This document shows positions 47,311-58,541 of a stretch of DNA of 64,000 bases, in pieces. This DNA comes from Ashinkailepas kermadecensis. Its lineage: Eukaryota; Arthropoda; Thecostraca; Neolepadidae. Below the pieces are notes generated by a model. It saw nothing but the letters and a program-made list of their open reading frames with translations. It was not told where the DNA came from and searched no databases. The stretch spans positions 48,879 to 112,878 of the forward strand of contig JAOTOM010002653.1 in NCBI GenBank assembly GCA_034440615.1, given 5' to 3'. Positions within the stretch are counted from its first letter, which is position 1. Every line of letters begins with the position of its first letter. A program made the translations under genes and the position numbers.

Positions 47311-48018
47311 CCGGTTTGCGTTGGACCCTGACCATTCATGTGGTAATGGTAGACCTATGTAGTTGTTCCCAGCGTGTTCAGTGCAAGCAGAAGCATTTGT
47401 GGTAATGGATTCGAACGATCATGAACCCGTCGCTGAATGCCAATGCCAACACAAATACGCCTCTGGCGAACTCGTCGCTGAATACGAATGCGAATACGAC
47501 GTTATCTTGGCGTACGTGCTTAGGGCTGTCCGTGACTCCCCTCCATGGTCTTGAAGATACCCAAGGACACCCAGAGTCACGTTTGTTCAAGATTTATCAA
47601 TATATGCGCATGGGAATCCAACTTAAGACTATAATAAAGCCTTGCGATAATGCAAATTTGTTGCCCGGCAAAGCACAATTTTCCACCGAAGCGAAAACAC
47701 AAGATGGTCAAGGTTCATGTTATTCAAGAATGGCCCGGGAGCAGACATTTCTAACGTTCGTTAATTTACCATTCGGAGATTTTGTGACGACAGATAGCCC
47801 GTGAAGCTCGTTGATTGGCTAGATCGGCTTCTAGTATTTTCGGTGATTCTCTTGCATATATATATTTTCACTTTATACATGATTACGTATAATTTAGCGG
47901 CGATCATACTCAGGTAGCTGAGGCTTGGGAAGACAGGAAAGAAATTAGGGGGGACAAATCGCCACTTTTCAGAAATTGGGGTCCAGTCCCCCAGCCCCCT
48001 CCCAGTGGTTACACCCAT
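47311..48018. other. No gene seen
   Basis: CGTCGCTGAAT(G/A)C(C/G)AATGC repeats once at 47429 and 47474. A C-rich segment ending CCCAGTGGTTACACCCATGC (48001-48020) resembles 10391-10412 and may be an end of a miniature element. Confidence 0.35.
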
Positions 48019-48054
48019 GCACACACACACACACACACACACATGTATACATAA

Positions 48055-48145
<91 letters not shown>
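48019..48145. repeat. (CA)n and (TA)n microsatellite
   Basis: CA 48019-48043, spacer ATGTATACATAAATATAAA, then TA 48060-48145. Confidence 0.97.
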
Positions 48146-49812
48146 CTTCAGCAGGCGGTGACGACGTATGTTCGATATTGTAGTATGATATAAAATGTCC
48201 AGCATATGTCTTCCAGTTCCCTTTCCTTAGACGTCTCTGTCCCCTTTGAAACGTTTACACACCCTTTACGATACCATTTATGATACTCTTTTGAGAAGCT
48301 TACAAGGAGAACTAAGAAGCAAGTTCCAAGGTTGTAATACGATATTAGAAATGCGTTCTAATGAAAAAGAATTTTCCCGAAGCTCATCTGTCCGAGTCTA
48401 CATTTCAAAAACAAAAACAGACACCAAGACAAAGCTGACCTTGAGGACAAATATAGGCTTGGGATGTCGGACTATTTGACCTTCAGTCTTCCAAAAGTGA
48501 ACGCTTGTTGAACAGCACAAAAGCGAATTCTCCCGCCCCCTCCCCCATCGTTCCCAACTACGCCCTTGGACTTAAATATACATTTTACACGTAGGTGAAA
48601 TAGCATGAATCTTTCGAATGAAATTAAGCAGTCATGCACGGGTATCCGATTAAATGATAATGAGATTCTGAAGGAGAAATGAATGCCTTAGCTCCTTCTC
48701 CTTGGTTCCGGTTGTCACCTGTTTGTTATGGCTTTGCTAATGGGTGTATCTTGTCACGAAAATTCGCTTTCCCCGTCTCGCGAGGGAATCAGACAGTATA
48801 TTTTCGAGATGTTACAGGGTGGAGAGATCCCTCCTCACCCACCACACCCACATGCATCGGGCTATACGGACCGCGCAGGAATAAGGCTAATGTCCATGCC
48901 CAGTGACCGAAGATTAAGCTACGGCCTGGTGTTGCAAGTTTCCTTGAGCGGCGCGTATCTTTTTATCTCTCTGGGTGTGCCCTATCTGCTTAATATGTCA
49001 AGCTTTCTTATTTTCCCATCCAGCTTGCATGTAGCAGTGGAGCTTGCGGTCGATCTACCCACTCGAATAATATTGTCTAGGGAACAAGGATTTATTGTAG
49101 GATCGCCATCAACCAGCTGCCCAGGTGAAGGAATTCCCCAACAGCATGCCCTGAATGTGTGTATATCTCCTTTCATTTTTATTTCCGGCTCGCTATCTTT
49201 GCTGTCACCCAGAAAAGTGTGTTTGCTCGATTGATCTATCGCGGAATATTCGAATTGCATGATTTCTAACAACGCGATAGTCAAAGAGCCGGGTCGCGAT
49301 GGAGGTCTCAGGGCTTGCGGTACAAGCCAGCGCGGGATTGACTCTGTACTGTAGTGGTTGGTTGGTCCCGGGGTCCAGCTCAGATGGACTGTGATACTGC
49401 AACTGGTTTGCTGGTAGCCTCATGATGTACTGTACCAGCTCCAGCTCGGATGGACTCTGATACTTTAAGCCTTCAGAAGAATTCTTGAAGTAAAAATGCA
49501 TCTGCAAAGTAAACAATTGAGGCCATCCTCGTGAATATCCTATTGCACAGGATTGTTCCAAATGCTGTATTTTGGCATTCGTAATACTTAAGCCGTCGCC
49601 CAAAGCTGCTTTTCTCAAGGAACGCACATGCGCAGCACCAAAGCTCGCAAAGCCTGAACTAGCATCATTTCTCCTTGGGTGTATATTTGTGTTCCAGCTG
49701 GACCGAAGCCTTCTCTCGGCATGCCGCCGGGGAAACAGCGCAAAGGTGACAGGTGTGAGATGTAAGAGGCGGAGGAGGAGCTGTGGCCCCAACACGCCGC
49801 GTTGACACTCAC
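48146..49812. other. Probable intron of the ClC-2-like gene, no further exon seen
   Basis: Lies downstream (minus strand) of the ClC-2-like exon. No frame resembling the next ClC exon was recognised on either strand. A 168-codon top-strand frame at 48728-49234 and the opposite 100-codon frame at 48982-49284 have no recognised domain. Confidence 0.4.
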
Positions 49813-50095
49813 CTTTGTTGCACATGGCGATGCCGTAGTCCATAAGGAAGCTGATGCAGGCCATGAGCACGCCCAGCACAGCCAGGAAAACCCAGTCTTC
49901 TCCTATTCTTGCGAATGTGTTCTTCCAAACGTAGCCCAGCACTTTCACGATTCGACGAGCCCACTTTCCGCGATAGGGAAGCAGCTCCTGTCGCCGCAAC
50001 CTTTCCTCGTGCTTTCGTTTCTTCTCGAGCTCCTTGATCCTCTTTGATTCGCTCTTCGCAAAGTTCCCAAGGTCCTTCGAGTACTGGCCATACAT
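49813..50095 (-). CDS. ClC-2-type voltage-gated chloride channel, one internal exon
   Basis: Exon of a plasma-membrane CLC chloride channel (ClC-2 / insect ClC-a). The 94 codons start MYGQYSKDLGNFAKSESKRI, followed by a Lys/Arg/Glu-rich cytoplasmic stretch (ELEKKRKHEERLRRQELL) and then the start of the membrane domain, ARIGEDWVFLAVLGVLMA and SFLMDYGIAMCNK. The order MYGxY..DLGxFAK, basic linker, GEDWxFLxxLG and MDxxI is diagnostic of this subfamily. The exon is bounded by an acceptor (..ACGTCCGCAG at 50096-50105, minus strand) and a consensus donor AAAG/GTGAGT (49813/49812-49807), leaving phase 1. CLCN2 genes have a splice junction at the same place before MYGxY, so the initial Met is internal. 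The frame is undamaged. No other exon was found in the window. Confidence 0.9.
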
Positions 50096-51274
50096 CTGCG
50101 GACGTGGTATGCATTAGATATGGCAGGCAAAGCTCGCCATGCAGACGGCACACTGCATGTACGTTTTGCGATGCATACAAAGTGAAGCATAGTAATTATG
50201 AGAGGATGAAGCACGAGCGAGTCTACTATCGTTTATATACGATTAAATTTAATCTGAGCGACCCGGCCCAATGCACCGCGCCCTTCGCAAATTGTAGATT
50301 CAGGAATAATTGTATTGCAGCACTTCAGTTCCTAACCCTTTCATTCAAAACCAGACCAAAATTCATCATCATGTTTTTGGCAGCGTCCATCACCATAATT
50401 GTTCAAAGCACTCGCGTATTCGTTCCAAGAGATGTGCTATGACCAGGTGCCGACTACCAGCCGTCGGTGGCGCTGTCTCGTCATGCCACGTGACCTGCGT
50501 GCCCCAGGGCCGGTCAGTGGACCACCTCACTAGCGGACCGTACGAGATACCGTGCTGAACGACGGCAGGGCGCACATTGAGCGACTGAGCTGCGGCACAC
50601 AGAGGATGGTGGACCGCGGCTGGTATTTCACGCAGGGCGGTGTGTCGAGTTGAGTTGTGAGATGCGTGCGTAGTGCGCGCCAGCGGAGACAAAACTCGGC
50701 AACCTTGCAATCAATTTCAACTGAAGCGGATTGCTTTTCAATCGCGTATCACGGTGTTAGGGGTGGTGTCTCTGAGATTAGGTTGCTCTGTCGCATGTAG
50801 TGCGCGCATATCAAATAGCATCATGTTGGGAATTTCGTGGACTTATTTCTGACCACCCCGTCGTCTCGTTGGAATTAAACACAATGCTACTATATCTTCA
50901 AGGGCCCAGTTTCCGTGCGTTCATAAGTTGTTTACAAGTTAATCGCAAACCCCAAAGCGTGCATAATGTGCACTGGTGGAAGGAACTCTCCGAAACCACC
51001 TGTGGCATCAACTTGCAGTTTAGCATGCTTGCTTCCCAGACCTGTGCCTGTTAAGCATGTTTAGCTATATCATTCTGTCTGATTGTATGCCAAAAACACA
51101 AATGGTTGAAATGAGGACGATAAAACGTCGCTTTCAGCGTTTTTTTCCGGCCGGTCCAAAAGCGTGCTAGCTTTCTTATACTTCATGCCATCAGATAGGC
51201 GTTTATACTCCGCACGTTATGGAAAGCTTTAGGAGCATGAAATATTTTTAATAGAAATTTGGTCCGACATTTCG
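50096..51274. other. Probable upstream intron of the ClC-2-like gene
   Basis: No preceding ClC exon was recognised. Contains the dispersed repeat at 50440-50600; otherwise unassigned. Confidence 0.4.
50440..50600 (+). repeat. Dispersed repeat pair, copy 2
   Basis: Top strand matches the bottom strand of 32848-32925 through GTCATGCCACGTGACCTGCG and GGTCAGTGGACCACCT. Both copies give SxHVTxVxxGxSVDHL in one frame. Identity unknown. Confidence 0.6.
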
Positions 51275-51573
51275 CTGGGGGGCTTTATGAACCAGAGTGC
51301 TATTGCTAAGCAGAGCTTGTTGCGTGAAGCCTGGCCCCACCACTCGACCCATAAATTCCAGTTCAACGACATAATTTTGACCTAGAGCATTGCGTGTAAT
51401 AAATGTATCTACACGGCCGCCTCAGTAGCTCATCTCCGGCTTTATCGGGCCAGTTGGAAACTGACCCTCCCAGCCGGGGGCTAAATGCGAGCGCGTGAAG
51501 CGACTCGAATCCTGCCTTGCCAGGAGAGGAGAGACCAGTGCAGGCTAGCGCTCCAACCAACTGGGCTACAGGA
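51275..51573 (-). mobile_element. tRNA-derived SINE, ~300 bp (copy 2 of a family)
   Basis: Minus-strand head TGTAGCCCAGTTGGTTGGAG (A box, near 51553-51572) and GGATTCGAGTCGCTTC (B box, near 51498-51513), body ending AAGCTCTGCTTAGCAATAGC and then CATAAAGCCCCCCAGC. Same family and orientation as 27509-27816; it lies within the probable ClC-2 intron, sense to the channel gene. Confidence 0.82.
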
Positions 51574-51939
51574 AAATGATGACAGTATCTTGAAATATAG
51601 TGCAACAAAGATAAGCAAGGCGGAGCAAAGCTGTAGTTTTCGTTTCCTTCGAGACACGAACCTGGAAGGCATGGGCGTCGCTGCCGATGTTGAATGGGAA
51701 AGGGGGCGATAAGGTTTTAGGTTGATTTTGTAGCATGTAACGACATAGGCGTAACGTAAAATTACACGAGGTTGGAGGCAGCGTCCCCCTCGTCTCCCAC
51801 CGTGGCGATGCTCATGCTGGAAGGTCTGCTGCTAAGGAGCAGCATGTGGGCACCACGTGAAATAAATCACCTGGCACGTGACTGTCACGTCCATGGGTCA
51901 TTCGCGTCGGGGACTGAATGTTCTAGTTGGTTCTCACTG
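51574..51939. other. No gene seen
   Basis: Nothing recognised. Flank of a transposase fragment. Confidence 0.35.
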
Positions 51940-52330
51940 TTGAAATGGGCTGTGTAATTATGGCTGCTTTCAAGCAAAATGGATGGCATGGTTCTTGCCT
52001 GATGAAGAGTTTGAGTTTCCGCTGGACTAAGCAGTCCGTCCACCGGTTGATTAAGAAGCTCGAAATTGCAGGCTCCGAGGAAAGACAGAAAGGGAGCGGA
52101 AGGCCCAGAACAGCTATGGATGAACAGAAGTCAGAGGTGAAGGGACTCATCTGCTCACAGGGCGATAAACCTGGAACTCACCTGAGTCAAAGGCAGATAG
52201 CGAATGTGGGCGTGAACGATTCCAACGTCCAGATGCACTTGAACAGTTATAATATCGGTGCCTTCATTCCAGCGACTTCATTGGTCATACAGCTTTCATG
52301 GCAATATTGGTTATAAACACGTCGATATGG
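51940..52330 (+). pseudogene. Tc1/mariner-type transposase N-terminal helix-turn-helix fragment
   Basis: DNA-binding part of a cut-and-paste transposase. The frame reads TKQSVHRLIKKLEIAGSEER and KGSGRPRTAMDEQ, then CSQGDKPGTHLSQRQIANVG. This matches the paired helix-turn-helix with GRPR hinge of mariner-type transposases (xxSVxRLIKKFxETGSVERKxGSGRPRT..., SQExxPGTHxSxREIAxxxGIS). After NDSNVQMHL the match fades and the DDE catalytic domain is absent, so this is a truncated relic. Confidence 0.75.
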
Positions 52331-52564
52331 ATACATACATATTCCCGGTAGAAAATGGGGAACAGTGAAGTGATAGTAATAGTAGCGAGCCTTGCGTACG
52401 CTACGCTGTGACACCGCCCAGCCTATTCGCAACGATGAATATGTCACAGAAGGCACTTCGGAGATGAAATTGAGCTCTGGAAGGAAGCCAGATGCATAAC
52501 CCCACCGGTTATATCACGAGAAGTCTGGGTTCTCAAGAAAACGATGGTAAATGCAGGCGGGTAA

Positions 52565-52743
<179 letters not shown>

Positions 52744-52789
52744 AGTCATGTTCAGACTGAAGATCATAAGGTCATCCACATAAGATCAT

Positions 52790-53340
52790 CCACGGCTTCT
52801 GTTCACCAGCACGAGCCGAGGAGGTGGCTGGATAGTCCCAGACGCGGTTTGTCGGGCGTGGTGTTCCTCATGCTGACGCCGGCGCCGCGACACGAGCCAG
52901 CCGCGGACGGCCTCCCCGGCCGGCGGCCGTCCGTCCAGTCTTGGTCACGCGTCCGCCATCAGCTGATGACAACTCGGCGGTGGTCGGCGCGGCCGTGCGG
53001 CGTATGGAGACGCATGGAGACGGCGTCGTCGGTGGCAGCGCGCCGCGGACGCTGCACGGACGCCCGCTGACCGGCCAGTGCCGCCATGAGTGTCATCGAT
53101 GGTCGACGGCGGCTGGTCGCAGCAGACTGGCTGGTCACGACTGATCATGACCGATCGTGGCTGGTGGGCTGATCGGCTGATCGGCGGTCCTGCGCGGTGC
53201 CGTGTTCCCGAATTGACGTCGAAGTCGCGCCGTCAGCGGCGGTGTCTGGAAATTGAAATTGCGGCCGGCGCCCGGCTGAGCTGGTGGGTTCTCGCGGCGG
53301 CGACGTTTTAAGAGCCAGAGCCTCTCCGCAGCCCTTTGTT
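52790..53340. other. GC- and CpG-rich block
   Basis: Markedly GC-rich with many CpG (CGGCGCCGCGACACGAGCCA, GCGGCCGTGCGGCGTATGGA). Local repeats include GGCTGATCGGCTGATCGGC at 53165-53183 and several TGGTCGxxG words. Could be a promoter-like CpG cluster upstream of the minus-strand channel gene or just GC-rich repeat DNA. No TATA, initiator or exon was identified. Confidence 0.4.
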
Positions 53341-55390
53341 TTATCCAACAGTTAGATATTGGTTCCATAGCTCATCGTTCTTGAACTATTGCCGTGGTTC
53401 GAGGCGACGTATAAAGATGGAACGGCAGCTATTGCTGCTCGAATATCCGGCGGCGGGTGGGGCAGGGGGTGGCAAGCACGGCGCAGCAATCCCCTGATCA
53501 CCCGTGCTGAATTGCAGGTACACGGTAAACATCGCAGACTGCGCGTTGCCTGCGATAAACACGCAATAAAGTCATCGGAGCCTTTCAAATCTGACAATGA
53601 AGAAAGCATCATCGATTTTTCGCTAAGTCAAGGAAAGGGATGCATGATTGCATGTAGTAGGTTTAGGCATATTTAAGGAATTAATCGAAACCTCGTAGGT
53701 ATGAGAGTACGAACTTGTGCCATAGTTTCGGATTTGGATGGATTAGCTAACTCAAATTTCGATTCATTTAATCGTTTTCATCGAATGCAGTGAAGGTGTG
53801 GGTTCTTCATGTTCGTTGAGATCTCCTACTGCAGCTTAAATATAATGAAATCACTGGGTTGAAATTGAGAGGTCGAAGCATGAGATTCGCTAAGTTTCTT
53901 CGCGTCTGTGCCTCTAGATGGAAGGCCGGCCGGGCTGCTAGCACCAGGGCAATGTGGCCAATGTTCTGAAGAAAGCCGCTGCTGTATCTCAGTTACGCGA
54001 TGAGAAATGAGCGTGCTGCAGCGGCGAGAGTCACTCTTGATCCACGCTCTGGCTGCCGTGGAGCCTGAACACATGTCTGGCTCGATATCTGCAGTTTCTA
54101 GGATACAGTTCGTAAGCCTAGAACCAATCACGGCTGCCCATCGCGGCTGCCATCAGCTCGAGACGCGGCAAACTTATCGACACCGTTAGTGCTAGTCGCA
54201 TCTTTGACATCGTTGGCCTTGTTTCGGGAATAGATTCACACTTAGTGTGTACGCAAACGGCTGCAGCACGAGCATCTGGGCTTGCATCACAGAAAATGTA
54301 CATTGAAAATGTTCGACGTTGACAGACAGATGCACACGGGTTGCGTATCGGAAGATACTCCAGGAAGGATGGCTCATTTGGCTATGTGTGCCAGTTTCCA
54401 TAGTTTCTATATTATATAGCTATGCTATACCTGGTCGGTTTCTTTCGGTAGATGGTCACCCCATCCAAGACCCTACATCCATGTGCTCTGCAGCAGCATC
54501 TTGGCACGAACAGTGACCTGCGATATGAGCCGCACAGGGTCGAACACACGAACAGATATTCGAATAAAGTTGCGTTGGGTGCGCTGTGCTGCATGCATAA
54601 TGCTATTAATGCCGTCGGGTTGAAGCTCAGCCGATCTTCATTGGGGTCCATAATACTGCACGCACTTTCTTTTCTTCTGCACCGTCACTTATCAGCCATC
54701 ACGACTCTGGTTTCATCGTGCTGGAGCTGCTCGGAATTCAATGCCTTGTTTCCGTTCCACTTTGTTTGGCCCATCTGAGCGTCTTGGAATATCTCTCTTG
54801 ACTCTTTCACAAATTGTTTTGCTTTTTCTGTTTTTCTTTTTCTGTTTTCAGGCTGGTCAGTACGTCATCACAATAGATGTCGCGTCGCACTCGAGCGGCG
54901 GTGGTCTCACGGTCGTTCGTGTATAACTCCAGATGTTTTCTGACGGCGGCTCGGAAAAGAAAGAGAGATGCGCTCACGCCGAATACCACCCTGGTGATTC
55001 TGAAAGTGTGGGTTCTTGACCAGGACGTTCGTGCCACAAAAAGAAGAGTGGTATTACGATCGCCAGGGGCAGAACAAGGTGTAAGTACGCTTTCTCGGTG
55101 TCTGCTGGCACCGCCACTAGACCCGTCGAAGCATAACCACGTCAGTGTTAAATTTATGATTTCTCGTTTGGTGTGACATGTCGAAGCAAGTACAGTAGGA
55201 TGTCCAAATTGCCATGGACATAATGCTATACAAATTGGTTAAGTCTTGCAAACCCAGTTTTGACACAATTATGTACTGTTCCCGCTTTGCGTGTTTTGAG
55301 AAGTACCTAAGTTGGGGACACGGAATATCAACGATAATAATACAAACATCTGTGTTATAAACTGGTATTGTATGCCATAGCACATCACAG

Positions 55391-56390
55391 GTAGTGCTGG
55401 GCACGGTTCCGCTTATCCGCTAACCGCTAATTAGCGAAGCTAACTTTTTCGTTCGCGGATCAGCGTTTCCGATGACATCGAAAACCGCTAGCGGACCAAT
55501 TAGTTTCCGCTTGAATTGTAACTTCGCTTAATTGAGTTCCGCTAACTATAATTCCGCTAGCATTTTTGTCGCCGGTAAATTATATCGTATCGGCCAGAAG
55601 CGGCCGACGCGATCGCAGCGCTTCTGGTGACTAGCCGGAGCGTCACAGCGGGCGGCGAGCGGCCAGCGTGTTTGTTCCTGTCTGCTGTGAGCGTGTCTGC
55701 AACAGTCAGTCTGACACGCTGTTGGCCACGCTGTCGCGATACTGGCAGGTATCGCGAAGAGGTTTGGGCCCCTCCTATAAGACCAAGAGTGCCAGCTGGC
55801 CGCTGCGTTCCACCGCAGGTTTCGCATATTCTGGCTGGAGAAGCATAATCACAGCCAGCTCAGCAGGGCAAATAAGGCCATAGAGACCGCCGTGGACACA
55901 GCCCTGAGGGCTGATGGAGACCAGTGAGGAGGGCAGCAGCACCAGCAATGAGGATGGAGAAGATGACTTTTTCAGCAGCATCACTCAGCTCCAGGGGAGC
56001 AGGAGCTACAGGTCACTGAAGTCCAAGGCACAGAACTTGGTGAAGCCCTAGCTGGAGGCCGGGTCGATGACGTCTGAATGACGTCGCCTTCCTGAGTGAG
56101 CAAGTGTCGATCGACCTGTTCATCAAATACAGCACAGCCATCCCATCCAGTGCTGCAGTCAAGTGCCTGTTCTCCATAGGCATGAAGGACAACCAGCATC
56201 ACGTCGAGGCGATAGGGAAGTAGCAGGAAGCTAAGCCAGGTTGAATGCATTGATTAGATTATTAAGTTATTTTCCATGTGTAGTTTTAGTTCTTACTATT
56301 TGTATTCGTTTAATGCTTCTTTTGCTGTAAATAAACAGTATGTTGAATGTTAACTAATGTTTTATTTCATTGGCTCGTTTAATTATTGAG
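55391..56390 (+). mobile_element. hAT-superfamily element, internally deleted, broken transposase C-terminus
   Basis: Begins near AGTGCTGGGCACGGTTCCGC (55393-55412), of the CAGxGxTGGGCA type of hAT ends, followed by CCGCTAxxC-rich subterminal repeats (55403-55560). The coding remnant reads SSTSNEDGEDDFFSS (~55925-55970), then VKxxL..AGSMTSE, and in the last part STAIPSSAAVKCLFSIG (~56128-56180), the conserved hAT dimerisation signature. Stops and frameshifts are frequent; the DDE core is missing. AATAAA at 56330 follows the reading frame. The right terminal repeat was not located. Confidence 0.75.
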
Positions 56391-56456
56391 GTGCACCTCG
56401 ATTATCATCTGCTCTTGGCATGCTATACCTTTTTGGAAAGCACAATGTCACAAGGA

Positions 56457-56515
56457 TGTAGATGCAGTGTTCAATAAGTAGCATAGTCCACCCTATTTCG
56501 CGAATAATTTATAAC
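56457..56515 (-). repeat. Dispersed repeat shared with 24358-24420
   Basis: Bottom strand AAATTATTCGCGAAATAGGG then TGGACTATGCTACTTATTGAACACTG matches 24358-24415 on the top strand, with substitutions. Confidence 0.6.
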
Positions 56516-57170
56516 TGAACCACATGCCAGTTAGATCAGCCATAAGATGGAGTAATCTAGCAGCTTGTCATCGTTCAGAGATCTTGGATGATCGGCTGAC
56601 GCATCGAACACCACGCGGATCTTTCCATTCTTATTCACAGTATGATGAGAGAACATGGACGGGCGGGCCTTAGGGACACCCGACGCTCTTTCAGCGAAAC
56701 CACTTTCTGTGTACGTGCATATTGCATGACCATGCGCGTCACGTGGGTCTGTTATTTCCTGGATCCTCTCACGGCGGTCCAGCATTCAAGTACGCACGAC
56801 TTGTTCGTTTGTTGGAAGCTCTGCGAAGTTCTTGGGCCGCGGCCACCGAGGCGCATGTCTCCCGTCACTTGTCTCTTACACGTCGCTTCAAAGTGACACA
56901 CAGCTGCGTTCTCTTTCGCTGCGTTCTGTTCTGCCCTACTTGAGAATGGCCGGCTGTCAATTCCGATTGACACAAGTTTCCACAGGTCAGCCATCATCAG
57001 GAGTCACTGTTCGAATGAACATTGCACCGGAGTTTTCATCGTCGCTTTCAATTGCCATGTGCTCGTTTAGGATCCAACCAAATACAGATGAAACTGGCAT
57101 CACAACGATCCGGCCGCCACGTCTTGGTAGTAATCCATCCCGATGGTGATATCGATCCCACCATGCTCCT

Positions 57171-57532
57171 GTCACTGTTCTGGCAGGTCCAACAAGCCCA
57201 AGGTTCTCAATTGACTGTTATAATTACGGTGTATGGGCTCAGTTACGTTGACTGGTCCACAGATGGCGCCAGTAGCGGCCATTGTGTGTTGCGCAGCGGC
57301 TGTGTCCCAACTGTGTGGAGTACGACACGGAGCTCAGATCAGCGGACTGCGGAGCCGTCTTGCTCCCGCCGAGTACCGTGTTGCACGTCCTCTGTCGTCC
57401 CGTGTATTTATGGCACAGGTCTGCGGCAGATCGAGTTGTCATGGATAACTGAGCTGGGATGAATCTTCTTGACCTCTGCATAGTTGTGCTTTATGCGCCA
57501 GGTAACAGAAAGCACACTTTTGTATGTGGGCT
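57171..57532. other. No gene seen; possible BEL/Pao protease flank
   Basis: Upstream (minus strand) of the BEL/Pao blocks, where a protease would be expected, but no D[ST]G active-site motif in a convincing context was seen. Confidence 0.3.
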
Positions 57533-57712
57533 TTAGCAGTTACTTGGAGAGATGAGGCCGATCGGATGGAATTGCACTGGTCAGCGCCCCGGTTTAGCAG
57601 TTACTTGGAGAGATAAGGCAGGTGGGATTGTACTGGTCAATGCCCCGGCTCAGCAGTTACCTGGAGAGATGAGGCAGATCAGATGGAATTGCACTGGTTA
57701 GTGCCCCGGTTT
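57533..57712. repeat. ~62-bp tandem repeat, three units
   Basis: AGCAGTTAC(T/C)TGGAGAGAT at 57535, 57597 and 57652, each followed by GGATGGAATTGCACTGGT(C/T)A and GCCCCGG. The middle unit is shortened to about 55. Confidence 0.9.
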
Positions 57713-57924
57713 GTTATGTCCGGAGACGACACTTTGAACCTCTTTCGTTCTCTTAACTGAAAGAGTTTTGGACCACGTAGTTTTGGACTGCGCGCCTCTA
57801 GGTATCGTTGCGCAGTCTCAACTATCCCTGCTAGCGACTTCAGATCTCTCTCCTTGGTGAACAAGGTTAAATACTTGGGACAATAACACATGAACCATTC
57901 ACGTGTGACCAACTCTGAGTCCAT
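57679..57924 (-). pseudogene. LTR-retrotransposon Gag fragment with SCAN-like helical motif
   Basis: Minus-strand frame LVTREWFMCYCPKYLTLFTK and ERDLKSLAGIVETAQRYLEA. This follows the SCAN-like capsid pattern of some Ty3/gypsy Gag proteins (LxxREQFLxxCPxxLxxFLxERxPKSLEExxxxAxxYLEA). Its C-terminus runs into the 62-bp repeat. Whether it belongs with the BEL/Pao fragment beside it is doubtful, since this Gag type goes with gypsy elements. Confidence 0.55.
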
Positions 57925-57930
57925 CTACCG

Positions 57931-58541
<611 letters not shown>

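Larger units (their letters stand above)
55140..56550. mobile_element. Insertion inside the BEL/Pao RT, containing a hAT remnant
   Basis: BEL/Pao sequence stops after SLNDDKLL (minus, ~56560) and resumes at GLVAVPADTEKAYL (~55125). In BEL/Pao these motifs are normally only a few dozen residues apart, so about 1.4 kb has been inserted. The insert includes the hAT piece at 55391-56390 and a dispersed repeat at 56457-56515. Confidence 0.7.
53826..57170 (-). mobile_element. BEL/Pao LTR retrotransposon pol remnant, interrupted
   Basis: Minus strand, in order: DITIGMDYYQDV and SVFGWILNE (57170-57060, region between protease and RT), LWKLVSIGID near 56970, VNKNGKIRVVFDASADHPR (56650-56595), a gap, then DTEKAYLHLVL (55102-55070, RT first Asp), TRVVFGVSASLFLF (~54985), DIYCDDVLTSLKTE (~54880, catalytic box YxDD as YCDD), KESREIFQDAQM (~54800), PNEDRLSFNP (~54640), FDPVRLISQVTVRAKM (~54540), FCDASPDARAAAVCV (~54290, RNase H), RLELMAAAMGSR (~54150), IKSDSRRCSTLISHRVTEIQ (~54035) and HWPHCPGASSPAGLPSRG (~53935). 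Every block matches BEL/Pao pol order. Several frameshifts and stops; integrase and LTRs not found. Confidence 0.88.

Noticed and set aside
48728..49234. 168-codon top-strand frame as a gene
   Set aside because: No recognised domain, no splice or promoter support, and an opposite-strand frame of similar quality overlaps it.
49205..49812. C-terminal 200 residues of the long minus-strand frame through the ClC-2 exon
   Set aside because: Lies beyond a consensus donor site; the ClC similarity ends exactly at the junction, so this is intron read-through.
52790..53340. Promoter or first exon of the ClC-2-like gene
   Set aside because: GC/CpG richness alone is not enough; no core promoter motif or exon with a donor site was found.
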